A stretch of DNA of 6,650 nt from Ruminococcus sp. UBA4385 (lineage in GTDB: Bacteria > Bacillota_A > Clostridia > Oscillospirales > Ruminococcaceae), in contig DGRP01000077.1 in the NCBI GenBank assembly GCA_002391065.1, positions 1 to 6,650 of the forward strand. Direction: 5' to 3'. The notes beneath the pieces are model-generated. The model was given only the letters and a program-made list of their open reading frames with translations, did not search any database and was not told where the DNA came from. The first letter of the stretch is position 1. Every line of letters starts with the position of its first letter. Positions 1 through 5,478 of the stretch are shown here, piece by piece. The position numbers were made by a program, and so were the translations under genes.

Positions 1-44
1 TTGACGACCTTGACTGGGACGAGTTTTTCTCCTATGCAGAGTAA
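1..44 (+). CDS. 3' end of an unidentified gene (C-terminal 13 residues)
   Basis: Reading from base 3, a short stretch ends at a TAA stop (42-44) and gives DDLDWDEFFSYAE. The acidic, aromatic ending looks like a natural protein C-terminus, and a strong terminator begins 46 bases after the stop, as expected at the end of a + strand gene. Frame 2 is closed by stops, and frame 1 stays open only by running through the terminator. Too little is visible to name a product. The call rests on this frame and its position before the terminator. Confidence 0.5.
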   Translation, partial: DDLDWDEFFSYAE

Positions 45-90
45 AAGCAGGCCTTCACCGAGCTCTGCTGCAACTATAAAAACCGATAAT

Positions 91-120
91 AAAAACAGCC
101 GCGCAAGGCGGCTGTTTTTT
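91..120. terminator. bidirectional intrinsic terminator between convergent genes
   Basis: A perfect 12-base inverted repeat (91-102 with 108-119; core ACAGCCGC/GCGGCTGT) encloses a 5-base loop, GCAAG. An A-run precedes it and a T-run follows it, so it can work in both directions. It lies 46 bases after the stop of the + strand gene ending at 44 and just beyond the stop of the - strand gene ending at 123, so it probably terminates both. Confidence 0.92.
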
Positions 121-122
121 CA

Positions 123-752
123 TCATATCTTAGAATATCCGAAGCTGTTTATAAGTGCATCTACCTTTTTGCCTGCTCTGCACATCGGGCATTCAGCAGG
201 AAGATAAGTGCTGTACTGCGGAAGGTCTCCGCCCTTGAAAATAGCATGAACGGGAATTCCGTTAGCTTCATCAATAGCCGAGAAGATAGCCGCAATAGCT
301 ACAAGCTTTCCGCTGTAGTACTGTAAGCAGTCAACAGCTCTGCTGATCGACTTTCCTGTAGATGCAGACGAGATCAGCAGAAGCACATTCTTGTTCCATA
401 TCTTCTTCTGGTTGTTGTCTCTGAAAATCATCTGATTAACAGCGTTAAGCTCAGGCGTTACAACGTTTATATCCTCGCCTGCGTTGATTCCTGCCGAGTT
501 AAGCGACTCAGCAAGGAAAGCTCCGAGTATCTCAGTGCCCTCAAGACAGATGATAGTATCTACATGAGTTGAGGAGTAGGTGCTTGCAAGGTCCTTAGCA
601 GCCTCCTTAGCCATTTTTGAACTGGTCTTTATAGCTGTCATATCTACATAGTGGTTTACATGAGAGTGGTTCGTAGCAAAATGTCCCGGGATAACTCCGA
701 TGACTATCTTGCTGTTTGAACGAGCCTCAATATTCTGAATACGGTCTTCCAA
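123..752 (-). CDS. orotate phosphoribosyltransferase-like protein (type I PRTase fold), TTG start
   Basis: A 209-residue cytoplasmic protein. It resembles the orotate phosphoribosyltransferase-like proteins of Clostridia, which are type I PRTases; true PyrE joins orotate to PRPP to make OMP in pyrimidine synthesis. Visible signs are a hydrophobic strand plus EGTEILGAFLAESL (71-84), a strand and loop VLLLISSASTGKS (123-135) where the PRPP loop should be, and a C-terminus CPMCRAGKKVDALINSFGYS (188-207) typical of the group. The acidic pair before the PRPP loop (V-D-D-x-x-T-x-G in classical enzymes) is replaced by I-S-S, so catalysis is uncertain. Start choice: AAGGAGG lies 8 bases before TTG at 752. 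The in-frame ATG at 809 has no ribosome site, falls at the predicted transcription start, and would add 19 poorly conserved-looking residues. It could instead be a regulatory or salvage PRTase paralogue. The fold is fairly sure; the substrate is not. Confidence 0.82.
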   Translation of the reverse strand: MEDRIQNIEARSNSKIVIGVIPGHFATNHSHVNHYVDMTAIKTSSKMAKEAAKDLASTYSSTHVDTIICLEGTEILGAFLAESLNSAGINAGEDINVVTPELNAVNQMIFRDNNQKKIWNKNVLLLISSASTGKSISRAVDCLQYYSGKLVAIAAIFSAIDEANGIPVHAIFKGGDLPQYSTYLPAECPMCRAGKKVDALINSFGYSKI

Positions 753-760
753 TTGTGATT

Positions 761-767
761 CCTCCTT
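761..767 (-). promoter_or_regulatory. ribosome binding site that fixes the TTG start
   Basis: On the - strand this reads AAGGAGG, a near-perfect Shine-Dalgarno sequence, 8 bases before the TTG at 752-750. No comparable site precedes the upstream in-frame ATG at 809. Confidence 0.85.
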
Positions 768-776
768 AAGGCTTTG

Positions 777-796
777 AGCCGACCCCTTTGCCGGCT
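777..796 (-). other. short leader hairpin upstream of the ribosome binding site
   Basis: In the - strand transcript AGCCGGC (796-790) can pair with GUCGGCU (783-777), 7 pairs including one G-U, around a 6-base loop. It sits in the roughly 55-base leader, about 10 bases ahead of the AAGGAGG. It may stabilise the messenger or tune ribosome access. It has no T-run, so it is not a terminator. It is short enough to be chance. Confidence 0.3.
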
Positions 797-814
797 TTCT
801 TGATTGCATTGTAT

Positions 815-843
815 ATTATACCATATTATAGCCTATAAATCAA
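815..843 (-). promoter_or_regulatory. sigma-A promoter of the PRTase-like gene
   Basis: On the - strand: TTGATT (843-838), a 17-base spacer, then TATAAT (820-815), preceded by TGG, making an extended -10. Transcription would start near 808, giving a leader of about 55 bases before the TTG start. Hexamers and spacing are close to ideal. Confidence 0.82.
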
Positions 844-853
844 TAGGGAGTTG

Positions 854-882
854 TTGAAAATTTCACAAATTTTTCATATTAT
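854..882 (+). promoter_or_regulatory. possible upstream promoter (P1) of the small membrane protein gene
   Basis: TTGAAA (854-859), 17 bases, TATTAT (877-882). Spacing is ideal and 9 of 12 hexamer bases match consensus, but the region is AT-rich, so chance is a real possibility. It would start transcription near 890, back to back with the - strand promoter. Confidence 0.4.
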
Positions 883-951
883 ACAAAAAACAGGAGCTCT
901 CTTTGTTTAATATGTCTTGTTTGAGCCTTGTGTATTTGTGTAAAATTGGGG

Positions 952-980
952 TTGTAATATGCGGGGAAATTTTGTATAAT
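952..980 (+). promoter_or_regulatory. sigma-A promoter (P2) of the small membrane protein gene
   Basis: TTGTAA (952-957), 17 bases, perfect TATAAT (975-980). Transcription would start near 987, 27 bases before the ATG at 1014 and just ahead of its AGGAG ribosome site. This is the better of the two + strand candidates in the intergenic region. Confidence 0.7.
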
Positions 981-1013
981 ATAGTATATGATGTGCGAGA
1001 GGAGAGGTATGCA

Positions 1014-1256
1014 ATGCTCAGATTGGCAGCGGTAATATTATTCAGCGCTGTGCTGATGGTGCTGACCTTTCCGTTGTGTGCAGCCGCTGAGGGAGCAGAT
1101 TCTGTCAATGAGACTGAAAGCTCCCGTGTAAGCTCCGAGAACAGCTCCGAGGGCGATGAAAAGTCGGGCGGAGACTGGAAGATATTTGTCAGTATCGGAG
1201 CAGGCATAGCAGTGGTGGCGGTAGTTATCGGGATAATTGCCTCGAAGGACGCATAG
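1014..1256 (+). CDS. small exported single-span membrane protein, unknown function
   Basis: An 80-residue protein I do not recognise. Residues 1-25 form a signal peptide (Arg-3, a hydrophobic core, then CAAA with likely cleavage before Glu-26). Residues 26-54 are a low-complexity stretch rich in Ser, Glu and Asp. Residues 55-76 form one hydrophobic helix (WKIFVSIGAG onward, rich in Val, Ile and Ala), followed by the short tail SKDA. The inferred product is a tiny membrane-anchored protein with an acidic external stub. Start choice: AGGAG (1000-1004) lies 9 bases before ATG 1014, and a signal peptide begins exactly there. An in-frame TTG at 903 and ATG at 912, behind another AGGAG (892-896), would give up to 117 residues but would bury the signal peptide. 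No lipobox or LPxTG motif is present. It lies just upstream of the cellulase gene, which could mean a role at the cell surface; that is inference only. Confidence 0.68.
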   Translation: MLRLAAVILFSAVLMVLTFPLCAAAEGADSVNETESSRVSSENSSEGDEKSGGDWKIFVSIGAGIAVVAVVIGIIASKDA

Positions 1257-1279
1257 ACTGCGCAAATATTGATAAACCT

Positions 1280-1312
1280 GCCGTACAGCTTGTGTGGCTG
1301 TACGGCTTTTTT
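1280..1312 (+). terminator. intrinsic terminator or attenuator between the small gene and the cellulase gene
   Basis: GCCGTACAGC (1280-1289) pairs perfectly with GCTGTACGGC (1297-1306) around a 7-base loop, followed by six Ts. It lies 23 bases after the small gene stop and 25 bases before the cellulase ATG. Since no good cellulase promoter lies beyond it, leaky termination could set the ratio of the two products. Confidence 0.9.
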
Positions 1313-1337
1313 ATAGGGAACTGAAAGGACGGTTATT

Positions 1338-3017
1338 ATGGGAAGAAAAACAAAGGCGCTGCTCAGCGGACTTATCTGTGCGGCAATGTCGGTGACGGCA
1401 ATGGTTCAGACTGTATCGGCTGAAACGCTGTTAAATGAAGCCGCTTTAGAAGAGGCTACGGCTCAGGAGATACTTGCAGATATGGGCATAGGCTGGAATC
1501 TCGGAAACACACTTGATGCACCCTCCGAGACTTCATGGGGCTGCCCTAAGACAACTCAGGAGCTGATCAGCAAGGTAAAGGACCTTGGCTTCAATACAGT
1601 CAGGATACCTGTTACCTGGGGCGGTCACATGAACTCTGATCTGACAATAAAGGAAAGCTGGATGAGCAGAGTAAAAGAGGTGGTTGACTACTGCTACAAT
1701 GAGGATATGTACGTTATTATCAATATCCACCATGACTGCAAGTCGTCGCTTGCAAACACCTCAAAGGGCTATACACCTTCGGGTACTTATTATGTTAGGT
1801 CAAAGAAGTTTGTAGATTCGGTATGGTCTCAGGTGTCTGATTATTTCAAGGATTATGACTATCACCTCATTTTTGAGACACTCAATGAACCGAGACTGAT
1901 CGGAGATGCCAATGAATGGTGGTTTACTGCGAGCAATCCTCAGACTAATGTAAAGGATTCGATAAATATTATAAACAAGCTCAATCAGAGTGCAGTAAAT
2001 AAAATAAGAGCCGCAGGCGGATACAATGAGAAGAGACTTATTATGTGCCCGGGCTATGATGCCTCTGTAGACGGCGCTACAACATCTTATTTTACACTCC
2101 CGACTGATATTGCGGGCAATAAGAACAGGCTTGCGGTTTCTGTTCACGGCTACAGCCCCTACGATTTTGCGATGGGCTCGGTCAGCACATATAATTCCAC
2201 ACAGCAGAGAAATCTCAAGAACTATACTATGGATCCCATCAAAACCAAACTGGTTGACAAGGGCATACCTGTAGTTATGGGTGAGTTCAGCGCAACAGCG
2301 GCTAAAGACCTCAGCGAGAGGAAAAAGTGGGCAGAGGATTATGCAGGTCAGGCAAGTGCGATGAATATGCCTATAATTCTCTGGGATAACAATGCATTCA
2401 ACAAGAAGACCGATGACGGTAAAATGAACAGTGAGTGTCACGGTTATATCAACAGAAGCAATAATACAGTTTCCGATGAGCAGCAGCAGGTGCTTGATGT
2501 TCTCTTTGCTCCGTATAAGGCACTTGAAGCTGAGCGAATGGCAGAAATGACAACCCTTACCGACATTGAGATAAACTGCACGGTATCGGGCCTTGCCGAG
2601 GATAAATACTCGTTGGTGGGCATTAGAACTGCTGAGATATACAATTCAGATAAGTCTTTTTCAATGAACTTCAATCTCAACACAGGAAATGTATTTACAG
2701 TGCCCAATATTGCCGACGGCGAGTATACAGTAGTTCTCAGTGCAGACAACTGTGTAAGCAAAACAACGGCCTTTACGATCAAGAAAGGCATTCAGACTGC
2801 ACCTGTGAATGAGCAGATAAACCTCATCGGTGATATTAACGGTGACGGCGCAGCAAATGCCCTCGACCTTATGCTTATAAAGCGTCATCTGATAGGTTTA
2901 AGACTGGGTGAATATGAGCAGGCCTGCGCAGACGTGGACAGGAACGGCAAGATCGACACTATTGATCTTCTGCGCCTGAAAAAAGCAATGATAAACTATC
3001 AGCCTATCTGGAAATAA
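1338..3017 (+). CDS. secreted GH5 endoglucanase (probably subfamily 4) with C-terminal dockerin
   Basis: A 559-residue extracellular glycoside hydrolase that cleaves internal beta-1,4-glucan bonds with retention (cellulose; family 5_4 members often also take xyloglucan or mixed-linkage glucan). Signal peptide 1-28 (cleavage after VSA). GH5 barrel about 45-392: GWNLGNTLDA (52-61), the His pair in NIHHD (131-132), acid/base Glu-184 in NEPR, nucleophile Glu-316 in GEF, and LWD (348-350). Residues about 405-490 form a small beta-rich module of the kind found before Ruminococcus dockerins. Dockerin about 497-559 with two calcium loops of the D-x-N-x-D type: DINGDGAANALD (499-510) and DVDRNGKIDTID (532-543). 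Both catalytic residues and both loops are intact, so it should be an active cellulosomal enzyme. AAAGGA lies 8 bases before the ATG. No convincing promoter lies between the upstream terminator and this gene. The GH5 and dockerin calls are very sure; the subfamily is from motif memory. Confidence 0.96.
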   Translation: MGRKTKALLSGLICAAMSVTAMVQTVSAETLLNEAALEEATAQEILADMGIGWNLGNTLDAPSETSWGCPKTTQELISKVKDLGFNTVRIPVTWGGHMNSDLTIKESWMSRVKEVVDYCYNEDMYVIINIHHDCKSSLANTSKGYTPSGTYYVRSKKFVDSVWSQVSDYFKDYDYHLIFETLNEPRLIGDANEWWFTASNPQTNVKDSINIINKLNQSAVNKIRAAGGYNEKRLIMCPGYDASVDGATTSYFTLPTDIAGNKNRLAVSVHGYSPYDFAMGSVSTYNSTQQRNLKNYTMDPIKTKLVDKGIPVVMGEFSATAAKDLSERKKWAEDYAGQASAMNMPIILWDNNAFNKKTDDGKMNSECHGYINRSNNTVSDEQQQVLDVLFAPYKALEAERMAEMTTLTDIEINCTVSGLAEDKYSLVGIRTAEIYNSDKSFSMNFNLNTGNVFTVPNIADGEYTVVLSADNCVSKTTAFTIKKGIQTAPVNEQINLIGDINGDGAANALDLMLIKRHLIGLRLGEYEQACADVDRNGKIDTIDLLRLKKAMINYQPIWK

Positions 3018-3024
3018 GACATTC

Positions 3025-3049
3025 AGCCCGCACTACGGTGCGGGCTTTT
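3025..3049 (+). terminator. intrinsic terminator of the cellulase gene
   Basis: A 9-pair perfect stem (AGCCCGCAC/GTGCGGGCT, 3025-3033 with 3038-3046) is capped by TACG closed by C-G. This is a UNCG-class tetraloop, known to be unusually stable in RNA. Four Ts run into and follow the stem, 8 bases after the stop. Confidence 0.88.
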
Positions 3050-3081
3050 CCTGTTATTTAAGGCTTTTTTGCTAAAAAACA

Positions 3082-3110
3082 TTGACAATGATGTAACATT
3101 GTGTTATAAT
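3082..3110 (+). promoter_or_regulatory. consensus sigma-A promoter of the membrane-hairpin gene
   Basis: Exact TTGACA (3082-3087), a 17-base spacer, exact TATAAT (3105-3110), with TGT just before the -10 (extended -10). All 12 hexamer bases match consensus, the strongest promoter in the window. Transcription would start near 3117, about 47 bases before the ATG. Confidence 0.92.
3085..3102. promoter_or_regulatory. operator-like inverted repeat inside the promoter spacer
   Basis: ACAATG (3085-3090), six bases, CATTGT (3097-3102). The dyad runs from the last bases of the -35 hexamer to the TG of the extended -10. A dimeric repressor bound here would block polymerase. I cannot match it to a known regulator family. 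Confidence 0.4.
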
Positions 3111-3125
3111 AATATTAATTATTAT
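3106..3125. repeat. AT-only inverted repeat over the transcription start
   Basis: ATAATAAT (3106-3113) and ATTATTAT (3118-3125) are perfect inverted arms around a 4-base spacer, overlapping the -10 and the predicted start near 3117. It could be a second operator half or a promoter-melting element. AT-only composition makes chance more likely. Confidence 0.3.
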
Positions 3126-3163
3126 GCGCCGTTATGCGGTGAAAAGAGAATGGGGTAATATAT

Positions 3164-3871
3164 ATGGCAGACGAAAAGGAGCTTGAACGAATAGATCAGG
3201 CTGCGGAATATTTCAGACGGTATTTTGAAATGGAGAATGCCGTTACTATCAATGAAGAGAATAAGGAGTACCTCAAGACCTATATACATGATGATAAATA
3301 TGTCATCAACAACTTTGGCCGAAAGGATCAGACCCAGAGGGGAGCAATTATCACATCTATAGTTGCGGTTCTGCTGCTGCTGCTTATGTCTGTTATGATA
3401 AACTTTTTTGTTGGCATAGGCTTGGCGGTGGGTGCTATCGTTGTGGGTACTATTGTTACGCTGAGGCTTAACAAGTACAGGCTTGAGCTTGCTAAGAAAG
3501 AGCAGCATGAGGTCAACGAAGGCATCAAGGAGCAGATCTCTATGCTTGAGGACAGAAAGATCCAGCTTGAGAGACAGAGAGATGATTACTATACTGCCCT
3601 CGGGAAGAGAGTTGACTGCGTTCCGCTTGACTATATGAAGAATGTGGCTCAGATAAAGAAGTATATGACTGACGGCGAGGCAGATACCTGCGAAGAGGCT
3701 GTCGGAATGTTTGAGCAGAGCCTGCTTATGCAGCAGATGACTGACATCATGAAGGCAAGCGAGGTCAAGGAAGAGCCAAAGCAGAGCGATAAGGAGCGTT
3801 TCGGCGACCCGCTGGAGATCATCAAGCAGAACAAGAGAAAGAGAAGAAAAGAAAAGAAAGCAAAGAAATAG
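3164..3871 (+). CDS. membrane-hairpin protein with coiled coil and basic tail, unknown function
   Basis: A 235-residue protein I do not recognise as a named family. Residues 1-56 are soluble and charged, rich in Glu, Lys and Tyr, with a DDKYVINNFGR segment (43-53). Two hydrophobic segments, about 59-79 and 82-100, are joined by a very short turn, giving a hairpin with both ends on the same side, most likely cytoplasmic because RLNKYR follows. Residues about 102-145 are strongly charged heptad-like coiled coil. Residues about 152-195 contain VPLDYMKNV and DGEADTCEEAVGMFEQ, resembling from memory a motif (GRADTLKEAIN-like) in the C-terminal parts of several clostridial membrane proteins of unknown role. 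The last 20 residues are mostly Lys and Arg. GGGG (3152-3155), 8 bases before the ATG, is only a modest ribosome site. The gene has its own strong promoter and terminator between two cellulosomal genes; a link to them is unproven. Confidence 0.88.
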   Translation: MADEKELERIDQAAEYFRRYFEMENAVTINEENKEYLKTYIHDDKYVINNFGRKDQTQRGAIITSIVAVLLLLLMSVMINFFVGIGLAVGAIVVGTIVTLRLNKYRLELAKKEQHEVNEGIKEQISMLEDRKIQLERQRDDYYTALGKRVDCVPLDYMKNVAQIKKYMTDGEADTCEEAVGMFEQSLLMQQMTDIMKASEVKEEPKQSDKERFGDPLEIIKQNKRKRRKEKKAKK

Positions 3872-3878
3872 TTTTTAT

Positions 3879-3909
3879 CAGCCTCGCTTTATGCGGGGCT
3901 GTTTTGTTT
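3879..3909 (+). terminator. intrinsic terminator of the membrane-hairpin gene
   Basis: CAGCCTCGC (3879-3887) pairs with GCGGGGCTG (3893-3901), nine pairs with one G-U, loop TTTAT, followed by TTTTGTTT. It begins 7 bases after the stop codon. Confidence 0.88.
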
Positions 3910-3951
3910 AGAATTACCAATTGAGAGGGACAAAATTCTACCTGATAAGCC

Positions 3952-3980
3952 TTGCAGAAAGAGGAGCGATTTGGTATAAT
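3952..3980 (+). promoter_or_regulatory. sigma-A promoter of the LRR-dockerin / flavin reductase unit
   Basis: TTGCAG (3952-3957), 17 bases, perfect TATAAT (3975-3980) preceded by TGG (extended -10). The extended -10 makes up for a -35 that matches only in its TTG. Transcription would start near 3987, leaving about 28 bases before the ATG at 4015. Confidence 0.72.
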
Positions 3981-4014
3981 ATAAGGTATAGATCGGTTGT
4001 TCAGGAGGTACATA

Positions 4015-5445
4015 ATGAAAGCTAAAAGAATTATAAGTTCAGTGTTGGCGTTGTCGCTGGCTGTGGGCGTAATAGCTTCGCCTGCGGGACAGGAGGGGCT
4101 GCCCTCGCTGTTTGGTATTCAGGCGAGTGCTGCAGACTACAGCTATCTGACATTTGAGACACGTTCTGACGGAAATTACGATATTGCCGGCTGCTCCGCA
4201 GCTGCGGTGAATGTTGTTGTGCCTGCTTCGTATAACGGCAAGAAGGTAGTTACTATAAAGAACAATGCCTTCGTCAACTGCACGGGTATCAAGACCGTTG
4301 TTATTCAGGACGGTATCACAAGTATAGGCAATTCTGCCTTTGAGGGCTGTACTGCGATGACAAGCATTACTCTTCCGAATACGCTCAACAGGATAAACGA
4401 ATGGGCATTTTTCAGGTGTATGAGCCTGAAGGAAGTAACTGTAAAGCAGAGCAGCTGGGTCTATCTTGGCGACCATGTGTTTGACGGCTGCACATCGCTT
4501 GAAACGGTAAGCCTGCCTGTAACTGCCTACGGTATCGGCAGCGGCGTTTTCAATGGCTGCAGCAGCCTTAAAGCTGTAAACGTAGCAGAAGGAAACGGCA
4601 CTTACAAGAGCGTTGACGGTATGCTTATGAGCAAGGACGGTACAGAGCTTCTGGCTGTGCCTGCAAGTGCCGAGAGCGTTACCATTCCCGAGGGTGTGAC
4701 AGAGCTTCCCTCTGATATGCTCAAGGGCTTTGGAAATCTTACATCGCTCACTCTGCCCGAGGGTCTGACCACTATCGGAAAGTGCGCAGTTTATGACAGC
4801 AGAACACTCAAAGAGGTAACAATACCAAAGAGCGTTACTCAGATAGGCGCAATGGCATTCGGTTATTACTATGACAGCGATACCATAAATTCTCGTGCAA
4901 AGGTCGAGGACTTCACGATTTACGGCTATTGGGGAACAGCCTCGCATACCTATGCAATGAAAAACGGCTTTAAGTTCGTGCCCCTTGATGATGCGCTTTA
5001 CAGCGTATCTCTGGAGACTGATGAGTCTGCACTCCTTGAAAATGACAGCGAAATAACGATAAGCTTCAATGATGATGAGCAGACTTGGTTCGATGCTGTT
5101 GACGGCAGATTTGTTCTGCCTGAGGAGCTTGCCGACGGTGACTATGTTATGACTGTAAGCGCCGATAACTTTGCTCAGAGAGAGTACAGCGTTACCGTAA
5201 AGAACGGAGCGTTCACTGCCGACCCCGAGGTTAAGCTTTATGCAATTGGCGATGTAAACAACGATAAAGCAGTCAATATGCTTGACATCACTGCTATCAA
5301 GAGGCATCTTATCAAGGTTGAACGACTTGATGAATACAAGGCAATATGTGCTGATGTCAATAATGATGACATTGTAAACACTCTTGATATACTGGCTCTG
5401 AAAAGGCATCTTATTAAGGTTGAGCCGCTTTGGCAGCCGATATAG
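4015..5445 (+). CDS. secreted BspA-type leucine-rich-repeat protein with C-terminal dockerin
   Basis: A 476-residue exported protein. Signal peptide about 1-39 (KAKR start, hydrophobic core, likely cleavage at ASA before Ala-40). About 61-282 hold eight LRR_5/BspA-like repeats of roughly 23 residues, of the form G-C-x-x-L-x-x-V-x-x-P-x-x-V-x-x-I-G-x-x-A-F. The sixth (180-236) carries the insert with KSVDGMLMSKDG, common in this family, and the array closes with a GYWGTASHTYA cap (304-314). Residues about 326-404 form a beta-rich module like that before the dockerin of the upstream cellulase. Dockerin about 410-476, loops DVNNDKAVNMLD (413-424) and DVNNDDIVNTLD (447-458). BspA-like proteins usually bind surfaces or host or partner proteins, so the likely role is a non-catalytic binding component of the cellulosome; the ligand is unknown. 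AGGAGG (4003-4008) sits 6 bases before ATG 4015, which fixes the start over the TTG at 3997. No terminator separates it from the next gene. Confidence 0.94.
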   Translation: MKAKRIISSVLALSLAVGVIASPAGQEGLPSLFGIQASAADYSYLTFETRSDGNYDIAGCSAAAVNVVVPASYNGKKVVTIKNNAFVNCTGIKTVVIQDGITSIGNSAFEGCTAMTSITLPNTLNRINEWAFFRCMSLKEVTVKQSSWVYLGDHVFDGCTSLETVSLPVTAYGIGSGVFNGCSSLKAVNVAEGNGTYKSVDGMLMSKDGTELLAVPASAESVTIPEGVTELPSDMLKGFGNLTSLTLPEGLTTIGKCAVYDSRTLKEVTIPKSVTQIGAMAFGYYYDSDTINSRAKVEDFTIYGYWGTASHTYAMKNGFKFVPLDDALYSVSLETDESALLENDSEITISFNDDEQTWFDAVDGRFVLPEELADGDYVMTVSADNFAQREYSVTVKNGAFTADPEVKLYAIGDVNNDKAVNMLDITAIKRHLIKVERLDEYKAICADVNNDDIVNTLDILALKRHLIKVEPLWQPI

Positions 5446-5478
5446 AAATATGAATCTTAAAAATGGAGGTAGATTATT

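Noticed and set aside
1..207. + strand open frame running from the window edge to 207
   Set aside because: It reads through the 91-120 terminator and into the antisense of the PRTase-like gene; frame 3 ending at 44 is the better reading.
1065..1090. Lipoprotein signal at the Cys of the small membrane protein
   Set aside because: The residues before Cys-22 (TFPL) do not fit the L-A/S-G/A-C lipobox, whereas a normal signal peptidase site (CAAA before Glu) follows.
1800..2441. - strand open frame of 213 codons opposite the cellulase
   Set aside because: It lies wholly inside the GH5 catalytic domain, has no recognisable motif or initiation signals, and looks like a codon-bias shadow.
3833..3860. 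Purine-only tract of 28 bases at the end of the membrane-hairpin gene
   Set aside because: It is explained by the Lys/Arg codons (AAA, AAG, AGA) of the basic C-terminal tail; no repeat unit or structure beyond that.
4039..5409. Long - strand open frame of 456 codons opposite the LRR-dockerin gene
   Set aside because: It is the mirror of a clear signal peptide-LRR-dockerin gene; its translation is rich in Cys, His and Ile without domain logic, and no ribosome site or promoter leads into it.
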